Shown here in pieces: positions 28,528 through 38,394 of a stretch of 64,000 nucleotides of DNA. Location of the stretch: the NCBI GenBank assembly GCA_001875255.1, contig MJAN01000007.1, forward strand, positions 1-64,000, written 5' to 3'. This DNA is from Candidatus Sabulitectum silens (lineage in GTDB: Bacteria; Fermentibacterota; Fermentibacteria; Fermentibacterales; JCC-6). Within the stretch, counting starts at the first letter, position 1; each line of letters starts with the position of its first letter. A program made the position numbers and the translations under genes. The notes under the pieces were generated by a model. That model saw only the letters and a program-made list of their open reading frames with translations, did no database searches and was not told the origin of the DNA.

Positions 28528-29635
28528 ATGGAACTACTAAGGAAACTTTGTGAAACCCATGGCATCTCCGGCAGGGAAGACGCAGTTGTGGAACTTCTGA
28601 AAGAAGAGCTGAAGGATCACGCCGACGAGATAAGAACCGATGCCATGAAGAACATCATAGCCATCAGGAGGGGGACCCGGGGGGAGAACAGACCCGGGTG
28701 ATGCTGGCCGGGCACATCGACGAGATCGGTTTCCTCATCTACAATATCGACGACAAGGGATTCGCCTCGATCTCACCGGTGGGGGGCTGGAGTCCCGGTT
28801 CAATAGCGGGCCACACCGTGAAGGTCCACACAAGGAAGGGCGAAGTACTCACCGGAGTGGTCTCGGCGCATCCTGCCCTAACCCCTGAAGCGGCGAAAAA
28901 GGCTCCGGACATGGAAAAGCTTTTCATAGACTTCGGCATGCCCGGTGACACGGTGAAGGAAAAGGTGGAGAGGGGAGACTGGGTCTCCATGGACAGCACC
29001 TTCCAGGAGCTGGGTGAATGCTTCGTTGCAAAGGCATTCGACGACAGGGTGGGAGCCTACATCATTGCCGAAGCCTTCAAGAAGTACGATAACCCGGAGA
29101 TAGATGTTTTCTGCGTGGCACCGCCCAGGAGGAAGTAGGTCTCAGGGGCGCAACGGTTGCCGCCCTCTCGGTCAGGCCGGATATCGGGATCGCCGCGGAC
29201 ATCACCGGCGCAGGGGACACCCCGGGGTTCCCGGCGACCCACAGGATAGCCGAACTGGGCAAGGGAGTGGCCATCAAGCAGCAGGACGCAAGCGTGATAT
29301 GCTCCACCGCTCTTGTGGAGTTCATCAGGAACCTGGCGGAGGAAAAGGACATCCACCACCAGATGGAGATACTTGTAAGGGGAGGGACCGATACCAGCGC
29401 AATGCAGAAATTCGGCGGCGATACCCACGCCACCTGCCTCTCCATTCCCACCAGGAACGGCCACAGCCCGGTTGCCATCATCCACCGCCACGACGTGGAG
29501 ACCGCGGTGGAACTCCTGGTGGAATTCCTGAACACCGCCCACACCTTCCAGGCTGAACCATCGAATGGCGGGGCCCCCGGCGGCCCCGCCCCCGGTTACG
29601 CACACTATAAGGGTCATGGAGCTGAGCATTCCTGA
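28528..29635 (+). CDS. M42 family metallo-aminopeptidase, frameshifted
   Basis: A glutamyl/leucyl aminopeptidase-type enzyme of the FrvX/PepA-like M42 family, ~345-365 residues. Motifs: LCETHGISGREDAV at the N-terminus, LAGHIDEIGF (metal His/Asp), GGWSPG, KAFDDRVGAYI (bridging Asp), AQEEVGLRGATV (Glu pair), DITGAGDTPGF and RGGTDTSAMQ. Frame changes lie near 28688 and 29125. These form large cytoplasmic rings that trim peptides. ATG 28528 follows AGGAAAGGG. The open frame runs on through a GC-rich hairpin to 29635; the true stop may be the TGA near 29554 if another base is missing. Confidence 0.88.
29567..29590 (+). terminator. GC-rich hairpin at the end of the M42 gene (possible terminator)
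   Basis: Nine-bp arms GGCGGGGCC (29567-29575) and GGCCCCGCC (29582-29590) with a 6-base loop. No T-run follows. It overlaps the last apparent codons of the peptidase and precedes an AT-rich promoter region. Confidence 0.45.
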
Positions 29636-29723
29636 TTAAGCCTGAATATAGAATTATTGAATTATAAAATTACATAGTTTCAAGAAAACAATATTATTTC
29701 TATTATGAGTTAAAAATCTACCA

Positions 29724-29751
29724 TTGTTATTGTATCTCCATGTGTTATTAT
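29724..29751 (+). promoter_or_regulatory. Sigma-70-type promoter for the TRAFs-binding/SLOG gene
   Basis: TTGTTA (29724-29729), 16-base spacer, TATTAT (29746-29751), 24 bases before the ATG and within the most AT-rich stretch of the window (29636-29775). A strong AAGGGGGG ribosome site follows. Confidence 0.5.
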
Positions 29752-29775
29752 TCTTAAATAACATAAGGGGGGAAC

Positions 29776-31524
29776 ATGGCTAACAATGAAGCTTTCCTGA
29801 AGGGTCTTCACGACTGTATCGCGAAGGGAAACTATCTCCAGGCTATCAATGTTGCCTGGAAGGAACTGACCCTCACAGGGGATGAATCCATAAGAAAGCC
29901 TCTGGCCCTTGCCCTTTCAAGAACAGGAAACGTAAACAGGGCAATGGAGGTGATACAGCCGCTTCTGGGAAATGAAGATACCGACCACGAAACCCTGGCT
30001 CTTGCCGGTGGAATACTGAAGAGGCAGTGGGAGGCAACCGGAGACGGGAGCTATCTGAAGGATTCCTACTCCTACTATCTGAGATCATTCAGGGAGGGGG
30101 AAAGCTACTGGGCAGGGATCAACGCCGCCACGCTGGCCTCGGTAATGGATCTCGACGTTGCGAAGGTGCTTGCCGACGAGGTCCTGGAGATATGCTGGGA
30201 GGAGTATGGCAGATTGGGAACCCGCAGCCCCTTCTGGCTTCTGGTCTCCATTGCCGAGGGTCATCTTGTGAAGGGCGATGTGGATACCGCCATCAAGTGG
30301 TATAAGCTCGTCACTCCCATGTCCTACAAGTCCGTGGGGCAAATCAAGACGGTTAGAAGGAATGCCGCCATCCTGGGAAGGAAACTGGGCGGGGAGATCC
30401 CCAGGTTGCTCAGCGAGGCGATACACACACCGAAGATCGCCTTTTTCGCCGGTCACAGGATCGACAGGGAAGGGATGCCACCCCGGTTTCCCCAGAGGGA
30501 TACGGAGAAGGTCAAAAGAAACCTGAGGGCGGCACTGGGTAAACTGAGGATAAGCGTCGGGGTAGCGTCCCTGGCCGACGGCGCCGATATACTGTTTCAT
30601 GAATGCCTGATCGAAGCGGGAAGGCAGAGCCGTGTGGTACTCCCTTCTCCCGTGGCGGACTACAGGGCCAAGCTGGCGGCGGACGATCCCGGGGGATGGC
30701 TCGAGCGGTTCGACAGGGTACTTGAAAATGCCTCGGTGGTGGAAGTGGTATCCAGGGCCACCTTCGATCACTACGATGAGGACGCCTATTCGCTTGCCAC
30801 GGACTTCATGATCGGCTACTCCCTCAACCTGGCGGAGGAACTGGATGGGGATATGGTCCCTATCGTAGTCTGGGACAAGAAGATAAAGGAGAGGAAGGGT
30901 GGAACGTACTGCGCCGTTAAAAAGCTTCGATCCTTCGGCCTTGAACCGGAAACAATTCCCCTCTTTCCGGTAACCGAGAAGAATGAGGGTCTCAACGGAA
31001 TCAGGGATCACGGGTACGAGGGAAATGTTCCCTTCAGCTGCTCCATGATAGTCATTGGACCGGGGAGGGATTTCTCATCTGATCAGGCCAGGGCCATCCA
31101 CCTCGGGGCCATACTGGAACAGGTCAGAAAGGTGCTCCGGGCGGGGAATTATCCCGTTCTTAAAAAGAGCCTTGGCTATGAGGAGGTTTACCTGGTATTC
31201 CATGAAATCTCAGATGCCCACGCATTCCTTGCAGACCTGGTAAAGGACCGGTGCCAATGCACAGTTACGGCCCATACCGACTTTTCACTGCTGTTTGATG
31301 AGAGATCCTTTGCAACCAGGCAGCTCTACAGCCCCGCCCTCTCGGAAATGGTTTCCCTCGGCAGGAATCTCTATCCCGGTGATGTGTTCTGCACAACGAC
31401 CTACCGTTCACTGGTCAGGTTCTCCAAGCTGAATTCCTTCGGTTTCCAGTACGCGGGAAGCTACTCCGCCGAGGAAGAGGAAGACATCAATCTCTTCAGA
31501 ATGCGATTGGAGGACACGGGCTGA
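29776..31524 (+). CDS. TPR/TRAFs-binding and SLOG-like signalling protein with degenerate cyclase-like end
   Basis: Intact 582-residue cytoplasmic protein. Residues ~1-200 are helical repeats (AINVAWKELTLTGDESIRKPLALALSR is typical of TRAFs-binding/DUF4071-type TPRs). Residues ~220-400 hold IAFFAGHRIDREG…PRFP and VGVASLADGADILFHECLIEAG, the Gly-rich/acidic pattern of a SLOG-like nucleotide-binding domain. The last ~130 residues (HTDFSLLFDERSFATRQLYSP, YPGDVFCTTTYRSLVRF, LFRMRL) have the outline of an adenylate/guanylate-cyclase catalytic end but lack visible metal aspartates. Such proteins are thought to sense or make nucleotide signals. It has its own promoter and stands alone. Domain assignment by pattern only. 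Confidence 0.55.
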   Translation: MANNEAFLKGLHDCIAKGNYLQAINVAWKELTLTGDESIRKPLALALSRTGNVNRAMEVIQPLLGNEDTDHETLALAGGILKRQWEATGDGSYLKDSYSYYLRSFREGESYWAGINAATLASVMDLDVAKVLADEVLEICWEEYGRLGTRSPFWLLVSIAEGHLVKGDVDTAIKWYKLVTPMSYKSVGQIKTVRRNAAILGRKLGGEIPRLLSEAIHTPKIAFFAGHRIDREGMPPRFPQRDTEKVKRNLRAALGKLRISVGVASLADGADILFHECLIEAGRQSRVVLPSPVADYRAKLAADDPGGWLERFDRVLENASVVEVVSRATFDHYDEDAYSLATDFMIGYSLNLAEELDGDMVPIVVWDKKIKERKGGTYCAVKKLRSFGLEPETIPLFPVTEKNEGLNGIRDHGYEGNVPFSCSMIVIGPGRDFSSDQARAIHLGAILEQVRKVLRAGNYPVLKKSLGYEEVYLVFHEISDAHAFLADLVKDRCQCTVTAHTDFSLLFDERSFATRQLYSPALSEMVSLGRNLYPGDVFCTTTYRSLVRFSKLNSFGFQYAGSYSAEEEEDINLFRMRLEDTG

Positions 31525-31672
31525 TGCGCCGGGGAATCATCCGCCGAACCATCGAATTGCACTCTTTCAGAGGCTGAGATACCCTGTTACCCATGATCTT
31601 CGCCCTTTACCCCGGGTTTCCTGAAATGTATCTTTCGCCTGGGGTACGTACATTTTCCCATGCACGGGGGTT

Positions 31673-33864
31673 ATGATGAAGTCTGCATTTATCGTTCTGC
31701 TCATGGCTGTGACGGTTCTGTTCGCGGAGCTGCCAGGAATGACCGGGGATATCGAAGTGGTTCAGAGGGGGGCAGTTCGGTCCATCTTGTTGGAACTGCA
31801 CCGGGCCCCTTTCGGATTCCCGCGGCTTTCGAAACACCTGAAGCGGTTTTCGAGCCCCCATCGGAATACCAGGCTCTGGAAACGGTTCTCTGCAGGTTCG
31901 TCGTTCCCGACAAGGCCGGTATCTTTCCGGTGTCCGTGGACCTTTTCGATGAATCCCTGGGGATGAACCCCGTCATAGAGCTTACTGATCAGGCACAGCA
32001 GGCGGTGGACCTGGCGCCTCTATGGCTCCAGGAGCACCTTATCTGGAAGTTTCTATCCCTTACTCCTGAGAATCAGGACAGGTACGGCTCCCTGCTTATG
32101 GCCCACCAGGGGCAGGAGTATTTCGACGAGCTCGCCTTTACCGTGGCCTACCTTTCCTGGACCATACTGGCAATTCCCTCCTGGGACGAGGGAGTTCTGG
32201 TGGAGAACGCCCAGGGCATTTATGATCTTGACCCCTATCTGAGTTATGTGAACGTGGTTGATTACTCCGGGGACGATTACTACAGCACAACCGAGTACTA
32301 CACCATTCAGGGCAGCGATACCGTATGGGTGGAGATACCCAGGGAGATCTACTACCACTTCGTCGTTATGCCAAAGGTTTCCGATGAGCGCCCCCTGAAC
32401 GATTCCACGGTGTACGACGAGTTCTGGAGGCAGTACCTCTGGGACATGGACGACCCGGGCTATCCGGTTTTCAACGAGGTGATGAACCCCAATGTGCTGG
32501 TTTTCTGGGACGAGCAGACAAAGAACTACGGCTGGTCAACCACCCCGGAGTTCTCCGACAGCCTCCACGCTGTTGACATCATAAGCAAGTGGACCAGGGC
32601 TACCATCCCCGAGTCCGCGTCGGGGAACAGACCCATTCAGCCAAATGTGATAGCCCACGAACACAACGGGAACTGCGGCGAGACCCAGGACCTCCTCTCC
32701 GCAGCTGCAAGGATGGCTCTCATACCGGCATGCTGCGTGATGGACATAAACGAGGACCATGTCTGGTGCGAGCTCTGGTGGGACGGCAGCTGGCGGGGCT
32801 GGTACGTGGACACTGTGAATAATCCCAACTGCGCCTACGACTACACCTACGGAGGCTCCAAGGACTGCAGCTGCATCTGGAGCTGGAGGAATGACGGCTT
32901 CACCTGGGACCGGGCGGGCTACTACACCGACAGCTGCACCTTCACGGTAACCGTTACCGACTCTTCAGGAGTTCCCGTGGACAACGCCACCGTTCAGATC
33001 GCCAGCGAGGGATGGCAGACCGGCAACCTCTACAGGGGAACCTGGGGTCAGACCGACAGGAACGGTGAGATAACATTCGTTCTGGGTGACAACCAGAACT
33101 ACTACATGAACATTTCCTCGGCCCTGGGTAACTTCGGCAGTGGCGGTTATGAGGAAATGATAGTCAACAGTATCGCCGGACAGGATTACTCTTTCCAGTG
33201 GAGCCCCCCGGAACCCATGCCGGTTGTTCCCTGCAGCGAACTCCCCGAGGGCAGCTGGACTAAGTACCTCATACAGGTTGACTTCGAACTTCCTGCTGAT
33301 CTCATGAACGGAAGGGACTACTACGCCGCGCCCAGGTCAGAGTTCGCCGAGCCCCTCGATGGAGGCACCGCCGACTTCTTTATAGCTGATGAGGAGAATC
33401 TCGCCCTCTACCAGGCTGATGAGGAGTTCGAATGCTACGAACTTATTGAAGGCCAGAGTTCCGGCCAGGTCTGGTTCTACGCACCCCATACCGACAACTG
33501 GTTCGTGGTGTTCAGCGGGGACAGGCACCAGGGTCTTCAGACATTCGCCAACGCTTCTGTGACCCTCTGGCGACACGACGGAACTGGTATCCAGGACGGC
33601 GTGCTTAACACCACCGCCGCGGTCTCTCCCAACCCCTGTGCCTCCACCGCCTCGGTGCGGTTCACCACCGCGTCGGCTGGGCCGGCTTCCATCCAGGTGT
33701 ATGACATTCAGGGAAGGCTGATGCAGACTGGTTTCCAGGGTATTCTCGAGGCCGGCTCCCACAGCCTTGACCTTGACGGGTCAGAGCTTTCCAGCGGCCT
33801 CTACTTCGTCAGAATTGCCGGAGAGGGTGTTAACACGATGAAGAGCCTTACCGTAATAAGGTAA
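31673..33864 (+). CDS. Secreted transglutaminase-like protein with C-terminal sorting tail, frameshifted
   Basis: About 730 residues. ATG 31673 (GGGGG upstream) starts a signal peptide (MMKSAFIVLLMAVTVLFA). A transglutaminase-core triad is suggested by GNCGETQDLLSAAARMALIP (Cys), EDHVWCELWWDGSW (His) and GWYVDTVNN (Asp). Around residues 430-520 lies an Ig-like/carboxypeptidase-regulatory type domain (VTVTDSSGVPVDNATVQI). The tail VSPNPCASTASVRFTT…GLYFVRIAGEG…LTVIR is a Por/type IX-like sorting domain resembling that of the metalloprotease at 8727-10425. One frame change near 31761. Such folds often act as proteases or peptide cross-linkers; the activity is unknown. Confidence 0.75.
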
Positions 33865-33885
33865 ATCCTCTTGACCGATCCTTAG

Positions 33886-33911
33886 CCGGGCGGGGTTCAT
33901 GCTCCGCCCGG
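33886..33911. terminator. Hairpin shared by convergent genes
   Basis: Arms CCGGGCGG (33886-33893) and CCGCCCGG (33904-33911), extendable by two pairs, loop TTCATG. It lies 22 bases after the transglutaminase-like stop and overlaps the YigZ stop codon (33897-33899), so it can serve both strands. T-runs are absent. Confidence 0.5.
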
Positions 33912-34358
33912 TTCGGCATATTCCTCTATGAGTTCCTTCGTGGTGTTCCTGTAGATCCTGAATCTCATTCCGCCCAGGTGCTTGCCCCCGTACCATCTTG
34001 CGACGAGAACCAGGCAGTCCTCAGCGTTCATGTTCCTCATGGTCTCAAGTATGCAGTTACCGGAACCGGCCTCGCCGCCGTCGTTCTTCAGTTCAGTGCC
34101 GTCGGAGAACCTCACCGCCCAGCTCAGGTGGCTGGCCTTTTTCATTTTGTACTTCTTTGAGAGCATCCTGATGGACTTGTCGGTATGGGCTTCCCGGGAA
34201 ATTGGGGTGCCGCAGGCCAGGAACCGGCTCTGTTTTTCCAGAACGGGCGTTCCGGAAACGGTTTCCTTCAGGGTTCGTGCTTTACCTATTAGAAACCTCC
34301 GGTTCTGTCCCGCGGCACCGTCGAGGAGGGAATATATTCCCGGAGAGAAGCCCGTCAA
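33897..34358 (-). CDS. YigZ/IMPACT family protein
   Basis: Intact ~154-residue protein with the IMPACT N-terminal domain: KSRFLACGTPIS-like start (here EKQSRFLACG), KKASHLSWAVRF, DGGEAGSGNCILETM, and VARWYGGKHLGGMRF, matching the family's H…DDGEP…T-R-Y-F-G-G-x-x-L-G layout. Usually ~200 residues; here the C-terminal DUF1949 part is missing, so it is a short form. TTG 34358 is the likely start, with AAAGGG upstream and eight bases after the preceding stop. Cellular role in bacteria is not settled (translation-linked in eukaryotic IMPACT). Confidence 0.8.
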   Translation of the reverse strand: MTGFSPGIYSLLDGAAGQNRRFLIGKARTLKETVSGTPVLEKQSRFLACGTPISREAHTDKSIRMLSKKYKMKKASHLSWAVRFSDGTELKNDGGEAGSGNCILETMRNMNAEDCLVLVARWYGGKHLGGMRFRIYRNTTKELIEEYAEPGGA

Positions 34359-34365
34359 AGCCCTT

Positions 34366-35794
34366 TCAGAGCCTGGAAATGTGCTCCGCCAGTAAGTTCA
34401 TCCCTTTTAACTCCTTTCCACTGTACATCAGTTCGAGGAGGGGCTTCTTGAGCTTCCCGGTACCGTGTTCGGCACCCACGGTCCCACCAAGGGAAACCGC
34501 CCGGCGTGCCATGAGTTCCACTGCCCTTTCTGCGGTGGCCATATCACTGGAATTCATGGGTATAAGGTTCGAATGGAGGTGCCCCTGGCCGCAGTGTCCG
34601 AAGATCAGGTATTCCATGCCGGTGTCCTCAAGCACGCTTCGCATGTAATCGTGATAGGCCTGAAGCTTTGCCGGTGGAACAGCTGTGTCGGTGGCCACCT
34701 TGTGGATGTCCGGATCCTTCGCCGCCAGGCCGGCGATGAGCCTGTTCACCGTTTCCGGCAGCAGATGCCTGAACTCCCTCAGCCTGTGTCTTTCGCCGTC
34801 ATCGAAACCTCCCCAGGTACACCCGGGGGAGATCCCCCTTTCCTCAAGGAGAACATCCAGGGCCTCCAGCACCGTGTCCAGCTTCTCCCCCCGGGGAACC
34901 TCGATACAGGTTTCCAGTACCCATGGCCCTCCGGGAAACTCCGGAGGTTCCGTGTGTTTCCTGAGGAAATCCAGGCAGGGGGGAGCCATGGCCTCGAGTT
35001 CCCTGACGGGCATTTTCGATGCCATGATGTCCGCCCGGAGCCCCCAGAACTGTTCTTCGTCGCAGAATACCGCCAATGTGGCGGTGGTTTCAGGTTTTCA
35101 AGGAGCATCAGGTCCGCGTCAAAGATGAGCCCCAGACCGCCCTCGCTTCCTATGAACAGGTCGATCAGGTCCATTTCCGGGGATATGTACAGGCCTGCGG
35201 CATTCTTCTTGAACTGCGGTCTTTCAAGGGCTGGAAGAACCAGCTTTCCCAGTACAGGGTGATTTAGCCTTCCCCCTGTGAACCTGTATTCGCCCCGGGT
35301 TATCTCAAGTTTCCTGCCGGAATGAAGAATCAGGGTGATCCTGTTGACCCAGTTCCTGGTGGATCCATAGCGGTAGCTTGAAGCCCCGGAGGCATTGGTG
35401 GCTATGGTGCCCCCGATGGATGCGGTGGTTTCCGTGGGGTCCGGGGGGTAGAAAAGCCCGGGAAATGTCTTCCGGCAGTATTCCTCCACTGTTCCAATGG
35501 TTTCCCCTGCCCTAACCCTGATGATGCCCTCCCCGGGGTTTTCGATCCCGGTGAGCCTTTCGGTGGAAAGCACAGCGCCACCCATTGGCACCGCACCTCC
35601 GGCCACTCCGGTCCTGGCGCCGGATATGGTCACCGGCACCCGGTCCTCCCTGCACTCGTCCAGGAAGCTTGAGGAGTCACTGAGCCCTCGGGCCAGGCGG
35701 CGGTCTGGCAGTTCCCCCCGGACAGGGATGACTCGTCGGTTAACAGTTCGGGATGATTATCACTTATGTAATGGGTTCCGCGGAGTGTTCTCAC
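34366..35794 (-). CDS. FAD-linked oxidase, glycolate oxidase GlcD / D-lactate dehydrogenase type, frameshifted
   Basis: About 476 residues joined. The FAD-binding PCMH/VAO domain is evident from VTISGARTGVAGGAVP, PDPTETTASIGGTIATNASGA, FIGSEGGLGLIFDADL; the C-terminal cap ends in GHCGQGHLHSN (substrate/FAD His) and EHGTGKLKKPLLELMY, both hallmarks of the family. It oxidises a 2-hydroxy acid such as glycolate or D-lactate. GTG 35794 has GGAG at seven bases. Frame changes lie near 35720 and 35080. It is transcribed with yigZ downstream and divergently from leuC. Confidence 0.85.
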
Positions 35795-35937
35795 CGGTTC
35801 TCCCTCCGTATCGGGTAAAGTACTCTAAGCACATCACAGGGTTCTCCGCAATACCCGGTGCACTTGAAGGAACATATTGCATTCTTCATAGTAGAATGTT
35901 GGTATGAAGCGGCTGGAATCATAAAGAAAGGAATTCC

Positions 35938-37184
35938 ATGGGACAGACCTTTGCCCAGAAAGTCCTCGGCAGAGCCGCGGGAAGGACCGTGGTGCCCGGA
36001 GAGATCGTTTTCGTTGAGCCGGACCTTGTGCTTACCCACGACAACACCTCGGGGATAATAGGCAAGTTCGAGTCCACGGTACCCGGCGGGCGGGTCAAAT
36101 ACCCCCACCGTCTGGCCATAGTGCTGGACCATGTGATCCCCGCCGCCAGCAGCAAAGACGCTGCCGGCCATGCCAGGGTAAGGAAATTCGTGCAGGAACA
36201 GGGTATAGATCACTTTTACGACATCGGCTGCGGCATCTGCCACCAGGTCCTTCCGGAGCAACACCTGGCCCTTCCCGGGGGAATAGTGGTGGGCAGCGAT
36301 GTCCATACCTGCACCTACGGAGCGTTCAACACCTTCTCAACGGATATCGATCCAACGGAAGCCGCCGGCCTCTGGATCACCGGCAGAACATGGTTCAAGG
36401 TCCCCGAGACCATAGAGATCAACCTCGATGGCCATTTCGATAACAGGGTTTCAGCGAAGGACCTCATACTGACAGTGATAGGAAAACTGGGCGCCGACGG
36501 GGCCAACTACAAGGCGGTGGAGTTCCACGGCTCTTCCCTTGGAAGCCTGCTCATCCACGAAAGGATGACCATCGCCAACATGGGCAGCGAAATGGGGCGA
36601 AGATCGCGGTTTCCCGGCGGACAGGATAACGCAGAACTTCCTCTTCTCCCCTGACATCTGCAGCGGGGCCCTCTGGAGCGACTCCGACGCGGAGTTCTGC
36701 GAAACACACGATTTCGACCTTGGCGAAATAGTGCCCGTTGTGGCAAAGCCCCACTCCGTTGATAATGTGTGCCCTGTGAAGGACCTTCCGGAAACCAGGG
36801 TGGATCAGATCTATCTGGGTACATGCACCAACGGAAGGGTGGAAGACCTGAAGTCAGCCCTTGCTGTAATGAAGGGAAGGGCGGTGGTGCCCTCGGTGAG
36901 GCTCCTTGTGGGGGCGGCCAGCCGCGACGAGTTCGTGAAGGCCCTTCAGCAGGGGATAATAGAGGACTTCGTTAAGGCCGGAGCCGTGATCATTCCCCCG
37001 GGATGCGGCCCATGCCTTGGTGCCCATCAGGCGCCCTGGCCCCGGGGGAGGTCTGTCTCTCCACTGCGAACCGCAACTTCAGGGGAAGGATGGGGGAGAG
37101 TGAGGCCCTTATCTATCTTTCAAGCCCTGAACCGCCGCGGCCACCGCGGTCACCGGGGTCATAACGGATCCCAGGGAGGTTTAG
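35938..37184 (+). CDS. leuC: 3-isopropylmalate dehydratase / homoaconitase large subunit (LeuC type 2), frameshifted
   Basis: About 415 residues joined, the length of the short type-2 LeuC/homoaconitase large chains. 4Fe-4S cysteines are seen in [12 protein letters not shown] and [11 protein letters not shown], and substrate/cluster motifs in [24 protein letters not shown] and GTCTNGR. Frame changes lie near 36595 and 37035. ATG 35938 has AAAGGAAT upstream. It forms the heterodimer with the small chain encoded three bases on. Substrate (isopropylmalate, homocitrate or dimethylmalate) cannot be decided; no other leucine gene is nearby. Confidence 0.88.
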
Positions 37185-37186
37185 GA

Positions 37187-37666
37187 ATGGCCGTTCACTA
37201 CTACGATAAGGATGATATCAACACAGACCTTCTCTTTCCCGGTAAGTACACACACACCTGCGCCACCGGCCCGGAAATAGTCCCCCATCTCCTGGAGGAC
37301 CTCGACCCCGGTTTCCACCAAAGGGTCAGGCCAGGGGACATAATAATTGCCGGTTCAAACTTCGGATGCGGCTCAAGCCGGGAACAGCCGGCACTGGGGC
37401 TCAGGCACGCCGGGGTGACCGCCGTCATAGCGAGGTCATTCGCCAGGATATTCTACAGAAGCTCCATCAACCAGGGCCTTCTTCCCATCCAGAGCCCGGA
37501 GGCGGTGGATCACTACTCCCCGGGGGACGAGGTAACGGTGAACACCGGGGAAGGAACCGTTACCGTTGGCGAAAAGGAGTTCTCCTTTCCTCCCCTTCCC
37601 GAAGAAATGCTGCAAATGATCGAGGCCGGGGGACTGCTCAACTGGATAAGGAAAAACAATGCTTAG
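37187..37666 (+). CDS. leuD: 3-isopropylmalate dehydratase / homoaconitase small subunit
   Basis: Intact 159-residue small chain with the swivel domain. DDINTDLLFPGKYTH and AGSNFGCGSSREQPALGLRHAGVTAVIARSFARIFYRSSINQGL are the family's signature segments (the latter noted by its parts: GSNFGCGSSREQ, SFARIFYRS, NQGLLP). ATG 37187 has GGGAGG seven bases upstream. The end overlaps the next gene by eight bases. Confidence 0.92.
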   Translation: MAVHYYDKDDINTDLLFPGKYTHTCATGPEIVPHLLEDLDPGFHQRVRPGDIIIAGSNFGCGSSREQPALGLRHAGVTAVIARSFARIFYRSSINQGLLPIQSPEAVDHYSPGDEVTVNTGEGTVTVGEKEFSFPPLPEEMLQMIEAGGLLNWIRKNNA

Positions 37667-38270
37667 CGGAATACTTATTGCCCTGGTCACCGCCTCCCTT
37701 CCCGGGGGGCTCGGAATAAGCGCCGGAACATCCATCTCGTCGTTTTCACCGGTGGAGGAACAATATGAGTCCAGGTTCCGTACCCCGGGGGTGTCCTACG
37801 GTCTGGTCCTGTCCCTTGATTCTCCGGGACCCCTTGTGTTCCATCTCGGCGGGGAATACTTCAGAAAGACCGCCTCCACCGGCTGGGACGGCGAGATAAG
37901 CTCCCTTGTTTTCTGGGCCTTTCCCTGCGGACAGCTTGGTCTCATGGACGGATTCAGTATGTTTGCCGGGCCGGGGATAGTGGGTGTTTCAGGTGACTAC
38001 TCCGGAACCGACGACTTCGGCAGTTTTGTTGAAGAAACCGGTTCCAGCGTTGGATTTGCCGCCTCCGCCGGGGCTGATATACGCCTGTGGGGGCCGGTTT
38101 CCGCCAGGCTTGAATACAGACGTGGTTTCATGGACATGAAAAGCGACAGGGTCATGAAAGATGGCCAGGAAACCGTTATCTTCCCGGCGGTGGATACCGA
38201 TCTGGGTTACTCCCAGTACCTGTTCTCACTGAACTTTGAAATACTGCCCGTTGACGCAGGCGGTGTCTGA
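37659..38270 (+). CDS. Small outer-membrane beta-barrel-like protein
   Basis: Intact 203-residue protein with a short signal sequence (LSGILIALVTASLPGG) followed by alternating strands rich in Gly, Ser and Phe/Tyr (SYGLVLSLDSPGPLVFHLGGEYF, FAASAGADIRLWGPVSARLEYR, QYLFSLNFEI) ending in an aromatic strand, as in 8-stranded OmpA/OmpW-like barrels. I cannot name the family. It overlaps leuD by eight bases, so it is co-transcribed, though no functional tie is obvious. Confidence 0.6.
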   Translation: MLSGILIALVTASLPGGLGISAGTSISSFSPVEEQYESRFRTPGVSYGLVLSLDSPGPLVFHLGGEYFRKTASTGWDGEISSLVFWAFPCGQLGLMDGFSMFAGPGIVGVSGDYSGTDDFGSFVEETGSSVGFAASAGADIRLWGPVSARLEYRRGFMDMKSDRVMKDGQETVIFPAVDTDLGYSQYLFSLNFEILPVDAGGV

Positions 38271-38294
38271 AAATAGAATTGTGAACTTCGCGGA

Positions 38295-38369
38295 GCCGAC
38301 GTGGCTCAGTTGGCAGAGCAGCTCACTCGTAATGAGCAGGTCATCGGTTCGAATCCGATCGTCGCTCCA
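38295..38369 (+). tRNA. tRNA-Thr (anticodon CGT)
   Basis: Cloverleaf: acceptor GCCGACG, D arm GCTC…GAGC, anticodon stem GCTCA/TGAGC with CGT at 38328-38330, T arm ATCGG-TTCGAAT-CCGAT, encoded CCA. The 3-prime acceptor strand reads CGTCG-C where CGTCGGC is needed, so one G is missing, matching the error pattern of the window. The phosphohexomutase ribosome site follows 13 bases later. Confidence 0.9.
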
Positions 38370-38394
38370 GCTTCGCTCCCGAAGGGGATCTCTC

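Noticed and set aside
29636-29775. Mobile-element remnant in the AT-rich gap
   Set aside because: The gap is AT-rich but has no terminal repeats, no transposase fragment and a good promoter, so a regulatory region suffices.
30085-31011. 308-codon antisense frame within the TRAFs-binding gene
   Set aside because: The plus-strand gene is intact with promoter and SD; the antisense frame has neither.
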